64,000 nt of DNA from Haloferula helveola (GTDB lineage: Bacteria; Verrucomicrobiota; Verrucomicrobiia; Verrucomicrobiales; Akkermansiaceae), in the NCBI RefSeq assembly GCF_037076345.1, contig NZ_AP024702.1, positions 2,914,001 through 2,978,000 of the forward strand. Direction: 5' to 3'. The notes beneath the pieces are model-generated. The model was not told the DNA's origin, did not search any database, and saw only the letters and a list, made by a program, of their open reading frames with translations. The position numbers were made by a program, and so were the translations under genes. Shown here piece by piece: positions 52,896 through 61,848 of the stretch (position 1 is the first letter of the stretch; each line of letters begins with the position of its first letter).

Positions 52896-55800
52896 ATGTC
52901 CGATTCCTTCGTTCACCTCCACGTTCACACCGAATATTCGCTGCTCGACGGGATGAACCGGTGCAAGCAGCTCGCCAAGCGGGCCAAGGAGCTGGGGATG
53001 CCGGCGGTGGCGATGACCGACCACGGAAACCTGTTCGGGGCGGTCGAATTCTTCCAGGCCTGCGAGGCCGAGGGCGTGAAGCCGATCTTCGGCTGCGAGA
53101 TCTACCTCGCGCCCGGAAAAATGGAGGACAAGAAGGACGTTCCGGGTCGCAAACGGGCGACCCACATGACGCTGCTCGCCGAGACCGACGAGGGCTGGAC
53201 GAACCTCCAGAAGCTGGTGTCGAAGGGTCACCTCGAAGGACTTTACTACGGCAAGCCGCGGGTCGATCGCGACACCCTGCGCGAGTTCCACGAGGGCATC
53301 ATCTGCCTGACCGGCTGCATCTCCGGGCCGGTCAACGAATGGCTGCTGGCAGGCGACGAGGCGAAGGCCCGCGAGACGCTCGAGGAACTCGTCGACATCT
53401 TCGGCAAGGACAATGTCTACGTCGAGATTCACGACCACGGCTTGGAGAAGCAGCGTGAGGTGATGCCGAAGCTGATCGCGCTGGCGAAAGAGTTCGGGCT
53501 CAAGCCGGTCGCGGCCAACGACGCCCACTTCCTGACCCGCGCCGACCACGAGGCGCACGATGTGATGATCTGCATCGGCACCGGACGCCTGCTGATCGAT
53601 GAGAACCGCATGCGCTACCCGGAGGAGGTCTACTTCAAGACCGCCGAGGAGATGCGCGAGCTTTTCGCCGAGGTCCCGGGTGCCTGCGACGCCACGCTTG
53701 AGATCGCCGAGCGGTGCCGGGTCGAGATGAAACTCGATGCGACCAGCTCGGAGAAGTACCCGCAGTTCGAGTCGCCCGACGGCTCGCCGCGCGACGAGTA
53801 CTTCCGGAAAGTCTGCTTCGACGGCCTCGTCGAGCGCTATGGCGAGGAGAAAGCGGCGGACCCGGAGCTGTGCAAGCGGCTGGATTACGAGATCGACACG
53901 ATCAACCAGCTCGGATTCGCGTCGTACTTCCTGATCACCGCCGATTTCATCAACTGGGCCAAGGATCACGGCATCCCGGTCGGCCCCGGCCGTGGCTCGG
54001 CAGCGGGGTCATTGGTTGCCTACACGATGGGGATCACGGACATCTGCCCGATGCGCTTCGGGCTCCTGTTCGAACGATTCCTGAATCCCGAACGGGTGAG
54101 TCCTCCGGACGTCGACATCGACTTCTGCCAAACCAGGCGACCGGAGGTCATCGACTACGTCCGCCACAAGTACGGCGAGCGTAGTGTTTCCCACATCATC
54201 ACTTACGGCACCCTCGGCGCGAAAAGCGTGATCCGCGACGTCGCGCGGGTAATGGGCATTTCCTACGGCGAGGCCGACCAGATCGCCAAGATGATCGAGG
54301 CCAAGCCCGGGGTGAAGCTGAAGGGCGAGTGGGACTCGAAGGCCGAGCTGCGGGAGCTGATCGAGAGTTCGTCGACCTACCAGGAGCTCTGGGATGCCGC
54401 TCTGAAGCTGGAGGGGCTGACCCGGAATGTCGGCGTCCACGCTGCCGGCGTGGTGATCGGCGACCGTCCGCTCGATGACCACGTGCCGCTCACGCGGGCG
54501 AGTGAAGGTGAGGTCGTGACCCAGTACGACATGGGCGCGATCACCGAGGTCGGGCTGCTGAAGATGGACTTCCTCGGGTTGAAGAACCTGACAGTGATCA
54601 AGGATGCGATCGCCCACATCCACGTCCACACCCCGGACTTCGACATCTACGAGATCCCGCTCGATGATTCCAAGACCTTCGAGATCCTCAACCGTGGGGA
54701 AACGATGGGCGTGTTCCAGCTGGAGTCCGGCGGCATGGTCGAGACCTGTCGGAAGTACGGCATCACGAAGATCGAGGACATCATCGACCTTCTCGCGCTC
54801 TACCGGCCGGGCGCGATGCAGTTCATCGACCAGATGATCGAGGTGAAGCGCGGCAAGCAGCCGTTCTACGAGCACCCGCTGCTCGAGGAGGTCTGCGGCG
54901 AGACCTACGGCGTCATGATCTACCAGGAGCAGGTGCAGAACGCCGCGAAGAAGCTGGCGGGCTACACGCTCGGCGGCGCCGACCTGCTGCGCCGCGCGAT
55001 GGGCAAGAAGGACCCGGCGAAGATGGCGAAGGAGCGCGACAAGTTCGTCGCCGGCTGCCGCGAAACCAACGGCATCGACGAGAAACTCGCCAACGCGATC
55101 TTCGACAAGATCGCGATGTTCGCCGGCTACGGCTTCAACAAGTCGCACTCCGCCTGCTACGGCCACATTTCCTACTGGACCGCCTACCTGAAGGCGAACT
55201 TCCCGGTCGAGTTCATGGCCGGCCTGTTGTCGAACGAGATCAACAACACCGACAAGATCGGCGTCTTCGTGGCCGAGTGCCACCGGATGAAGATCGAGAT
55301 CCTGCCGCCGGACCTCAACGAGTCGAAGCTGCGCTTCGCTCCGGAAGAGACTCCGAACGGTGCGATGGCGATCCGCTACGGGCTCGCCGCGATCAAGAAT
55401 GTCGGCGAGGGCGCCATGGCGCAGGCGATCGCCGAGCGGGAAGCGAAAGGCAGGTTCGAGTCGCTCGAGGACTTCGCCAACCGGCTCGACTCGAAGGTGG
55501 TGAACAAGCGCATCCTTGAGAACCTGATCAAGGCCGGCGCCTTCGATTGGACCGGTGAGGGCAGGGCGCAGATGGTGTCGCGGCTCGAGCAGGTGTGCGC
55601 CAGCGCCTCGTCGCTCCAGCGCGACCGCGCGGCCGGTCAGGTTTCGATGTTCGACGCGATGGATTTCGGCGCGCCGCCCCCGTCCGCCGCGACCGCGGTC
55701 GAAGAGGTCGAGGAGTGGACCAAGGACGAGCGGCTCGTGATGGAGAAGGAACTCCTCGGCTTCTACGTCACCGGTCACCCGCTGGACAAATTCAGGGCGG

Positions 55801-56360
55801 TGCTCGATTCCGACCGCTACCAGAAGCTCGGACTCGTCGACGAGATCGAGGTCCGCAATCCGCGCGACCGTTTCCCCTTTGCAGGAATGGTGCGCAGTGT
55901 TGACGCCCGCCTGACCAAGACCGGAAAGCCGTTCGGCATCCTCGTCGTCGAGGACTTCACCGGCTCGCGGGAGATCATGGTCTGGGGCGAGAGTTACGTG
56001 CCGGCGCGCGACGCAGGGATCCTCGTGCCGGGCAAGGTGATCCGCTTCAAGGCCCAGATCCAGATCGACGACCGGACCGACTCCCGCCGTCTCACCGGCT
56101 CCGAGATCAACGAACTCAAGACACGCGGCAAGGGCAGCAACGGCAAATCGGTCGAACTCGCCCTGTGGACCGCCAGGCATTCCGAACAGGATCTGAAGGA
56201 GATCCGTGCTGTTCTGACCGAACACCCGGGCAAAACGCCGGTTTTGATCCACTTCCAGAATTCCGCGGGGAAACGGGCCACGGTCGAGCTCGGCGAGTCC
56301 TTCAAGGTCCGGCGCGGCGCGAAACTCGAGGCCGCGCTAGGACGCTGGCTCAATGAGTGA
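52896..56360 (+). CDS. dnaE: DNA polymerase III alpha subunit
   Basis: An 1154-residue replicative polymerase of the DnaE1 type. The PHP domain starts FVHLHVHTEYSLLDG, with metal-ligand-like His7, His9 and His11 retained. The palm catalytic aspartates are in PDVDIDF (Asp405, Asp407, Asp409). Later come the helix-hairpin-helix (YGFNKSHSACYGHISYWTAYLK) and an OB-fold region (FAGMVRSVDARLTKTGKPFG). It copies the chromosome as part of the replisome. Confidence 0.97.
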   Translation: MSDSFVHLHVHTEYSLLDGMNRCKQLAKRAKELGMPAVAMTDHGNLFGAVEFFQACEAEGVKPIFGCEIYLAPGKMEDKKDVPGRKRATHMTLLAETDEGWTNLQKLVSKGHLEGLYYGKPRVDRDTLREFHEGIICLTGCISGPVNEWLLAGDEAKARETLEELVDIFGKDNVYVEIHDHGLEKQREVMPKLIALAKEFGLKPVAANDAHFLTRADHEAHDVMICIGTGRLLIDENRMRYPEEVYFKTAEEMRELFAEVPGACDATLEIAERCRVEMKLDATSSEKYPQFESPDGSPRDEYFRKVCFDGLVERYGEEKAADPELCKRLDYEIDTINQLGFASYFLITADFINWAKDHGIPVGPGRGSAAGSLVAYTMGITDICPMRFGLLFERFLNPERVSPPDVDIDFCQTRRPEVIDYVRHKYGERSVSHIITYGTLGAKSVIRDVARVMGISYGEADQIAKMIEAKPGVKLKGEWDSKAELRELIESSSTYQELWDAALKLEGLTRNVGVHAAGVVIGDRPLDDHVPLTRASEGEVVTQYDMGAITEVGLLKMDFLGLKNLTVIKDAIAHIHVHTPDFDIYEIPLDDSKTFEILNRGETMGVFQLESGGMVETCRKYGITKIEDIIDLLALYRPGAMQFIDQMIEVKRGKQPFYEHPLLEEVCGETYGVMIYQEQVQNAAKKLAGYTLGGADLLRRAMGKKDPAKMAKERDKFVAGCRETNGIDEKLANAIFDKIAMFAGYGFNKSHSACYGHISYWTAYLKANFPVEFMAGLLSNEINNTDKIGVFVAECHRMKIEILPPDLNESKLRFAPEETPNGAMAIRYGLAAIKNVGEGAMAQAIAEREAKGRFESLEDFANRLDSKVVNKRILENLIKAGAFDWTGEGRAQMVSRLEQVCASASSLQRDRAAGQVSMFDAMDFGAPPPSAATAVEEVEEWTKDERLVMEKELLGFYVTGHPLDKFRAVLDSDRYQKLGLVDEIEVRNPRDRFPFAGMVRSVDARLTKTGKPFGILVVEDFTGSREIMVWGESYVPARDAGILVPGKVIRFKAQIQIDDRTDSRRLTGSEINELKTRGKGSNGKSVELALWTARHSEQDLKEIRAVLTEHPGKTPVLIHFQNSAGKRATVELGESFKVRRGAKLEAALGRWLNE

Positions 56361-56480
56361 CGGCGGAGTTGCCGTTTTCGTCTTGAGAGAGCCGGCAGGT
56401 TTTTTGCAGCGTGTCCGGTCGTAATTCGTCCGGCCGGAGTGGCGTTGGCACGGACTCCGCTCGCCGTTTCCTCCCCCGTC

Positions 56481-58382
56481 ATGACCTCCCGTTTGCTCTT
56501 CCTGACTGTCGTATCCGCCGGACCCCTCGCTGGCGAGGTGATCGTGAATTCGGTCGACCTCCCGGATATTGTGGACGAGGTGCTGCTTCCCGACGAATAC
56601 GAGGAGATGGGCTTTTACGAGCCCCACGCTCCGCCCGGGAAATACACGCCGGCGCAGATTTCCGCCGCGCTCGCGGCCGCCGGCCCTGATGGCAAAGGCT
56701 ATCTCGAAAGCCGTACGGGACGGCGATTCGTGGGCGATGAACCGACGTCTTTCAGGACCGTGATCGATCCCGCGGGCGCGCTGGTTGGGGTCGACTACTC
56801 CGGTAACCCGCTGGATCTGCAGACCTGGACCTCGATTGGTCCCGACGTCACGGTGGACGTCAGTTCCCAAACCCGCCGCGAGCGTACGAGTCGGGACTTC
56901 GTGTTCCGTGAGTATGTGAAGGCCGACCCGCCGGGTCCCGGGAATGTCGATGTTTCGGTTTGGTCGACGCGGCTTCCGACGGACGTCGTCGATACCAATC
57001 CACAGACGCTTCGTTACAGTCCTGCGGCGGTTCCGGCTTTCATCCCGTCGTCAGTGGTTGCCGACGCGCTGAGCGGTGCGTCACCGGGTGACGTGGTTCC
57101 CCTCGTATCCGGCTACGAAGTCATTCCACTCGCCACCGATATCGGATCGGTGGAACGGGTGGTCGAGGCGTTCAACGCGCAATTTGGCGTCGACTTCATT
57201 GGAGATCCAAACAACTACCAGACTTGGATTGCGATCACGTCGAACACCATCCAGGTCAACGTTTTGCTGCGTCAGGAGGAGGGCCGGGCCTTTGTGGATC
57301 AGGCCCTCGACTACGAACTGGTGGTGCCGGATGCGACGGGTGAGGTGATCTTGAATCCGTTGACTCACCGTGTGGTGGAAGTCACCGACACCACGCGGAA
57401 CTGGAGCAAAACGTATTCCCCGGCGGGGGTCGTGCCTCCCGAGGTCACTCCGGGCAATGCAGCGGTGCTCGCGGGGAAGCTTGGAACTGGCGAGGCGGGC
57501 ATGGCTTTGCATGTGATCGAGGATGCGGTTGGTGACACCGAAGACGTCGAACAGGAGGACTTTGACGACCACGGTGCCCAGCAAGGCATCGATTACTCGG
57601 GAGACCCGCTGGATCCTGGCACGTGGACCGCGCTCACTTCGGATGACGTGGTTGTCGATTCCTTCGTCGAGCACACGGTCACCACCGAAAGGACGGCGAA
57701 CCATGAGGTGCGAATGATCTACCGGGAGGCCTCCGATGATCCGGGGACCACGGGCCAGGTGTTCCTGATCGAGAACGACGTGGTCGGGCGTGATATCCTC
57801 CAGACGACCAGGAGCCACCTCAACGCCCCCCTTGACCCCGGGAATCTGCCGGAAGGAGTGACGGCGGAGGACGTGCGACGCGTGCTGATGTGGGGTGACC
57901 CCGGCGAATCGGTGGTGGTGGCGCGGCTGCGGGAGACACTGCCGGTCTCGGACTACACGACACCGCTTGCCGACATCGTCGATTCCAACGAGTGGGAATT
58001 CGGTGTCGACTTCACCGGAGACCCCGGAGATCCGCAAACGTGGGTGGCGACCGGCCCGGCGGACGTCTACATCGACATCTACCATCCGGTGACGCGGGTG
58101 AGGACCTTTGAGGAAAAGGTGACCAACTTGGTGGCCATCGTGCCGGCCGGTCTGCCCGCGCCCCTTTTGTCCGAGTTCTCGGTGATGCCCTCATCATTCG
58201 GGCGGGTCATGCGAGTCAGTTGGGATCCGCCGTATGGGATGGAGTTCGGGGTTGATGCCGGATCTTTGGAGAGTCTCGTTCCCGGCAACCATCTGTTCAA
58301 ATCCTTGGGAGAACGCCTTCGGTTCGACCACCACGTCCCCGCAGGTCTCGACCGTTCGTTTCTCCGAGTCGTCCGTCGCTGA
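56481..58382 (+). CDS. Secreted protein made of four repeats of about 133 residues
   Basis: A 633-residue protein; the ATG at 56481 gives a short signal peptide (MTSRLLFLTVVSAGPLAG). The unit begins GVDYSGNPLDLQTWTSIGPD at residue 103 and recurs at 236 (GVDFIGDPNNYQTWIAITSN), 369 (GIDYSGDPLDPGTWTALTSD) and 508 (GVDFTGDPGDPQTWVATGPA). Each is followed by a beta-rich stretch (VTVDV/VVVDS/VYIDI) and by a linker with a V(V/L)ADALSGASPGDVVPL-like segment. I recognise no family. It is probably extracellular or surface-bound. It lies between dnaE and the polysaccharide regulator. Confidence 0.75.
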   Translation: MTSRLLFLTVVSAGPLAGEVIVNSVDLPDIVDEVLLPDEYEEMGFYEPHAPPGKYTPAQISAALAAAGPDGKGYLESRTGRRFVGDEPTSFRTVIDPAGALVGVDYSGNPLDLQTWTSIGPDVTVDVSSQTRRERTSRDFVFREYVKADPPGPGNVDVSVWSTRLPTDVVDTNPQTLRYSPAAVPAFIPSSVVADALSGASPGDVVPLVSGYEVIPLATDIGSVERVVEAFNAQFGVDFIGDPNNYQTWIAITSNTIQVNVLLRQEEGRAFVDQALDYELVVPDATGEVILNPLTHRVVEVTDTTRNWSKTYSPAGVVPPEVTPGNAAVLAGKLGTGEAGMALHVIEDAVGDTEDVEQEDFDDHGAQQGIDYSGDPLDPGTWTALTSDDVVVDSFVEHTVTTERTANHEVRMIYREASDDPGTTGQVFLIENDVVGRDILQTTRSHLNAPLDPGNLPEGVTAEDVRRVLMWGDPGESVVVARLRETLPVSDYTTPLADIVDSNEWEFGVDFTGDPGDPQTWVATGPADVYIDIYHPVTRVRTFEEKVTNLVAIVPAGLPAPLLSEFSVMPSSFGRVMRVSWDPPYGMEFGVDAGSLESLVPGNHLFKSLGERLRFDHHVPAGLDRSFLRVVRR

Positions 58383-58402
58383 CCTCGGGGGAATCCCCGA
58401 TG

Positions 58403-58424
58403 TTGTTCATTTTGAATTGAACAA
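58403..58424. promoter_or_regulatory. Putative operator 1 of the polysaccharide locus
   Basis: Perfect inverted repeat TTGTTCA-N8-TGAACAA, 28 bases before the regulator start. It is 21/22 identical to operator 2 at 59545-59566. The size and symmetry fit a dimeric MarR/GbsR-type repressor. Confidence 0.65.
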
Positions 58425-58451
58425 TCGGCATCAAGGCTCTATTCGCGCTCT

Positions 58452-58964
58452 ATGCCCGAAGTTCAGGAAGATGGCGCCACCCCGGTGGCGGGGCTGAGTT
58501 CCCTGGAGCGCCAGGTGGTCGACGTGTTCGTCGATGGCGTGCGCGTGCTCGGGCTTCCTGGTTCGGTGGGAGAAATTTACGGCCTGCTTTACGTCAGCAG
58601 GGCGCCGCTTTCGCTCGATGACCTGGTCCTGCGCTTGGGCATCAGCAAAGGTTCCGCGAGCCAAGGGTTGCGAACCCTCAAGGGGCTTGGTGCGGTGAAG
58701 GAGGCGGAAGTGGCAGGAGCCCGTCGGACGCATTACGAGGCGGCGGTCGATCTGAAGCGCCTCGTTGGCGGTTTCATCCGCGAGCAGGTGCGCCCGCACC
58801 TTGAAAGCGGCCAGCTGAAGGTGGGTCGGCTTCAGGAGGCGGTGGCGGCGGAGGATGACCGCGAGACCCGTGAATTCTACGATGAACGCGTCGCCAAGCT
58901 CGAAGGTTGGATGCGTCGCGGGAGGATGCTTCTTCCGCTGATGCAAAAGGTTTTGGGTCAATGA
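58452..58964 (+). CDS. GbsR/MarR-like transcriptional regulator
   Basis: A 170-residue regulator with a winged helix-turn-helix near residues 48-95 (LSLDDLVLRLGISKGSASQGLRTLKGLGAV, wing VAGARRTHYEA) and a helical C-terminal dimerisation part. The layout matches the GbsR group of MarR-like regulators. It is first in the polysaccharide locus, overlaps the NusG-like gene by ATGA, and has an inverted repeat just upstream. Control of its own operon and of the sugar genes is inference. Confidence 0.85.
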   Translation: MPEVQEDGATPVAGLSSLERQVVDVFVDGVRVLGLPGSVGEIYGLLYVSRAPLSLDDLVLRLGISKGSASQGLRTLKGLGAVKEAEVAGARRTHYEAAVDLKRLVGGFIREQVRPHLESGQLKVGRLQEAVAAEDDRETREFYDERVAKLEGWMRRGRMLLPLMQKVLGQ

Positions 58965-59518
58965 GTTCGGACGCCGACGAGGCGGGCTGGTACTGCGTCA
59001 AGACCCAGCCGAAGAGAGAACACGTCGCGGCGGGACATCTGCGCGAGCTGGAGGGCGTCGAGGTGTTCTGCCCCCGTCTCCGCTACCGCAAGGCGACCCG
59101 GCGGGGCAAAGTCTGGTGGGTCGAGGCCCTTTTTCCCGGCTACATCCTCGCCCGCTTCGTGCTGAGCGAGATGGAGCGGATGGTCATCTACTCCCAAGGA
59201 GTGCGCGGACTGGTGCGCTTCGGCAGCGAGGTGCCGCCGGTGGCGGAGTCTTTCGTCGAGTTGCTCCGGACGGAAATGGCGCGCAATTTCGCCGAAACCG
59301 AAGGTCTCGACGCTGAAATCCTGACGGTCGCGCCGCGCATCGAGAAAGGCGAGGAGATCGAGATCGCCAGCGGACCGCTCGGAGGATTCCGGGGCGAGGT
59401 TGTGGCGGTTTTACCGGGCCGGGAGCGGGTCAAGGTGCTGCTCGATTTCCTCGGACAGCCTCAAGTCGTGGAAGTGGACCTTTTCAGCCTGCTTCTTCCA
59501 CGAAAGCCATTGCCCTGA
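58961..59518 (+). CDS. NusG/RfaH-like antitermination factor
   Basis: A 185-residue specialised NusG paralogue. NGN domain: WYCVKTQPKREHVAAGHLRE, LFPGYILARF, GVRGLVRFGSEVPPV. C-terminal KOW-like domain: GPLGGFRGEVVAVLPGRERV. Such proteins (RfaH, LoaP, UpxY) are typically encoded at the head of polysaccharide or secondary-metabolite operons and help RNA polymerase through long transcripts. Its location here, translationally coupled to the regulator, fits that role. Confidence 0.9.
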   Translation: MSSDADEAGWYCVKTQPKREHVAAGHLRELEGVEVFCPRLRYRKATRRGKVWWVEALFPGYILARFVLSEMERMVIYSQGVRGLVRFGSEVPPVAESFVELLRTEMARNFAETEGLDAEILTVAPRIEKGEEIEIASGPLGGFRGEVVAVLPGRERVKVLLDFLGQPQVVEVDLFSLLLPRKPLP

Positions 59519-59544
59519 AGGGAGTTCCATCAGTCGGGCCAGAT

Positions 59545-59566
59545 TTGTTCATTTTGGATTGAACAA
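59545..59566. promoter_or_regulatory. Putative operator 2 of the polysaccharide locus
   Basis: Inverted repeat TTGTTCA-N8-TGAACAA with spacer TTTTGGAT; operator 1 has TTTTGAAT. It lies upstream of the UDP-sugar genes. Confidence 0.65.
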
Positions 59567-59649
59567 TTTCCTGATTCCTCCATCGATGGAGGCCGTCGGA
59601 GCCGCCGTGCGCCGGCACTTAGAACGATTTGATCCCCACGCCTTTGGTT

Positions 59650-59668
59650 TTGTCCGAAAAACGGACAA
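59650..59668. promoter_or_regulatory. Perfect 7-5-7 inverted repeat before the decarboxylase gene
   Basis: TTGTCCG-AAAAA-CGGACAA. It could be a DNA site for another regulator or an RNA hairpin that pauses polymerase ahead of the structural genes. Confidence 0.5.
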
Positions 59669-59686
59669 TCGACCAAGGGCGGCAGC

Positions 59687-60676
59687 GTGTCTGCTACCCC
59701 CGTTGAAATGATCCAAGACATTGCCCAATACAAGGGCCAAACCGCCGTGGTGACCGGCGGCGCCGGCTTCGTCGCCTCCCATCTGGTCGACCGCCTGCTG
59801 ACCGACGGCCTGAAGGTCGTGGCGCTCGACAATTTCGTCACCGGCAACCGGGCCAATATCGCCCACCTTGCCGACCATCCGGATTTCCGGTTCATCGAGC
59901 ACGATGTTTCGGAGCCCTACTCGATTGATGGCGATGTTGCGTTCGTCTTCCACATGGCCTCCCCGGCCAGTCCGATCGACTACGTCGAGATTCCGGTGGA
60001 TACGCTGAAAGCCGGGTCCTACGCCTCGCACCACGCGCTTGAGCTCGCGAAGGAGAAGGGGGCCACCTACCTGGTCGCCTCGACTTCGGAGGTCTATGGT
60101 GATCCCGAGATCCACCCCCAGCCGGAAGGTTACTGGGGGAACGTCAATTCGATCGGTGTTCGGTCCTGCTACGACGAGGCCAAGCGCTATGCCGAGGCTG
60201 TGACGATGGCCTATCACCGGGCCCACGGCGTCGACACCAAGATCGTCCGGATCTTCAACACCTACGGTCCGCGCATGCGGCTCGACGACGGCCGTGTCGT
60301 GCCGGCCTTCATTGGGCAGGCGCTCCGCGGCGAGCCGATGACGATCTTCGGCGACGGCAAGCAGACGCGCTCGTTCTGCTATGTCAGCGATCTGGTCGAG
60401 GGCATCTGGCGGCTGGCCAGAAGCAATTTCCATGAGCCGGTCAATTGCGGGAACCCGCACGAGATGAGCATTGGCGAGTTCGCGGAAGCGATCGCCCGGA
60501 TCTGCGAGGTGGAGCTGAAGGTCGAGGACCGGCCGCTTCCGCCGGATGACCCGAAGGTCCGGAAGCCCGACATTTCGCGGGCGAAGGAAGTGCTCGACTG
60601 GGAGCCGAAGGTCAGCTTCGACGAGGGTATCCGCGAGACGATAGCGTTCTTCAAGGGCGTGCTGGAACCTGTCTGA
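59687..60676 (+). CDS. UDP-glucuronate decarboxylase (UDP-xylose synthase) type SDR
   Basis: A 329-residue extended short-chain dehydrogenase. The NAD fingerprint is [10 protein letters not shown], with Ala in place of the third Gly. Catalytic Ser is in [15 protein letters not shown] and Tyr-Lys in CYDEAKR. The string [21 protein letters not shown] is the hallmark of UDP-glucuronate decarboxylases. It makes UDP-xylose from UDP-glucuronate for polysaccharide synthesis. GTG start with AAGGGCGG upstream; an in-frame ATG lies at 59708. Confidence 0.9.
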   Translation: MSATPVEMIQDIAQYKGQTAVVTGGAGFVASHLVDRLLTDGLKVVALDNFVTGNRANIAHLADHPDFRFIEHDVSEPYSIDGDVAFVFHMASPASPIDYVEIPVDTLKAGSYASHHALELAKEKGATYLVASTSEVYGDPEIHPQPEGYWGNVNSIGVRSCYDEAKRYAEAVTMAYHRAHGVDTKIVRIFNTYGPRMRLDDGRVVPAFIGQALRGEPMTIFGDGKQTRSFCYVSDLVEGIWRLARSNFHEPVNCGNPHEMSIGEFAEAIARICEVELKVEDRPLPPDDPKVRKPDISRAKEVLDWEPKVSFDEGIRETIAFFKGVLEPV

Positions 60677-60680
60677 GCCT

Positions 60681-61847
60681 GTGTCCACCGAGACCGATTT
60701 CCTGATCGTCGGCGCCGGTTTCGCCGGGCTGGTGGTTGGGGAGCGTCTCGCCGCCGCCGGTTGGCGATGCGTGGTCGTCGATCGTCGGCCTCACCTCGGA
60801 GGAAATGCCTACGACTCAAAAGACGCGCTGGGCGTTCTGACCCACCGCTACGGGCCGCACTACTTCCGCAGTAATTCGACGAAGATCGTCGACTACCTTT
60901 CCCGCTTCACCGCGTGGCATCCGGTCGAGTACCGGATCAAAAGCCACACCGGCGACCGCTACTGGAGCTTCCCGATCAATCTCAATACTTTCGAAGAATG
61001 GATCGGCCGGCCTTCGAGCACCGAAGAGTTCGAGGCGTGGCTTGAGGAAAAGCGGGTGCCGATCGACGAGCCCGCGAATTCCGAAGAGGTCATCCTGTCG
61101 AAAGTCGGCCGCGAACTCTACGAGCAGTTCTTCGAAGGCTACACGCTCAAGCAGTGGAACCGGCACCCGCGCGAACTGGACGCTTCCGTGTGTGCCCGGA
61201 TTCCGATCCGTACCAATCGGGACGACCGTTACCTGCGCGAGGAGTTCCAAGCACTACCGGACAAGGGATACACCACGATGTTCGAGCGGATGCTCGACGC
61301 CTCGCCGGGCTTGGAAATCCACCTCGGAATCGACTTTGAAGAGGCCAAGGCGCGGTGGAAGTTTCGGCATCTCGTCTTCACCGGACCTGTGGATGAATTC
61401 TACGGCCGCCGCTTCGGGGCCTTGCCCTACCGGTCGCTGCGCTTCGAGTCCGAGAGCTTTGATGCGGAGCAGCTGGTAGGCCGCGAGGTGATTTCGGGAA
61501 AACCCGGCTTCTGGCAGCCGGCGATGCAGGTCAACTATCCGGAGCCTGACGTCCCCTTCACCCGGATCGTTGAGATCAAGCACGCGACCGGTCAGCAAAT
61601 CGACGCGACGAATATCGTCCGCGAGTATCCCAAGACATGGACTCCGGACGACGAACCCTACTACCCGGTTCCCGCGCCGGATGCCGCCGAGGCCTATCGA
61701 CGCTACGCGGAACTCTCAGCGAAGGAGGAGTCGGTCAGCTTCATCGGCCGGCTGGCGACTTACCGCTACTACAACATGGACCAGGTGACGGGCATGGCGC
61801 TGGCCGAAGCGGACCGGCTTCTGGCACGATACGGAAAACCCGATTGA
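60681..61847 (+). CDS. glf: UDP-galactopyranose mutase
   Basis: A 388-residue flavoprotein. The FAD motif is IVGAGFAGLVVGERLA, followed by HLGGNAYD. Active-site regions: YGPHYFRSNS, GYTLKQWNRHPRELDASVCARIPIRT and DDRYLREEFQALPDKGYTTMFERML. It converts UDP-galactopyranose to UDP-galactofuranose. It starts (GTG) four bases after the preceding stop. Confidence 0.9.
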   Translation: MSTETDFLIVGAGFAGLVVGERLAAAGWRCVVVDRRPHLGGNAYDSKDALGVLTHRYGPHYFRSNSTKIVDYLSRFTAWHPVEYRIKSHTGDRYWSFPINLNTFEEWIGRPSSTEEFEAWLEEKRVPIDEPANSEEVILSKVGRELYEQFFEGYTLKQWNRHPRELDASVCARIPIRTNRDDRYLREEFQALPDKGYTTMFERMLDASPGLEIHLGIDFEEAKARWKFRHLVFTGPVDEFYGRRFGALPYRSLRFESESFDAEQLVGREVISGKPGFWQPAMQVNYPEPDVPFTRIVEIKHATGQQIDATNIVREYPKTWTPDDEPYYPVPAPDAAEAYRRYAELSAKEESVSFIGRLATYRYYNMDQVTGMALAEADRLLARYGKPD

Positions 61848-61848
61848 G

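Larger units (their letters stand above)
59519..59686 (+). promoter_or_regulatory. Leader region before the sugar-nucleotide genes
   Basis: A 168-base gap containing three symmetric elements: operator 2 (59545-59566), the perfect 16-bp palindrome CCTCCATCGATGGAGG (59577-59592), and TTGTCCG-AAAAA-CGGACAA (59650-59668). AAGGGCGG (59675-59682) is a suitable ribosome site for the GTG at 59687. Confidence 0.6.

Noticed and set aside
54009-56252. Minus-strand frame of about 750 codons opposite dnaE
   Set aside because: dnaE is unmistakable on the plus strand; the antisense translation is repetitive and His/Leu/Val-rich.
59577-59592. Reading the 16-bp palindrome CCTCCATCGATGGAGG as an intrinsic terminator
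   Set aside because: It has no T run and sits in a leader ahead of genes that appear to be expressed from the same locus.
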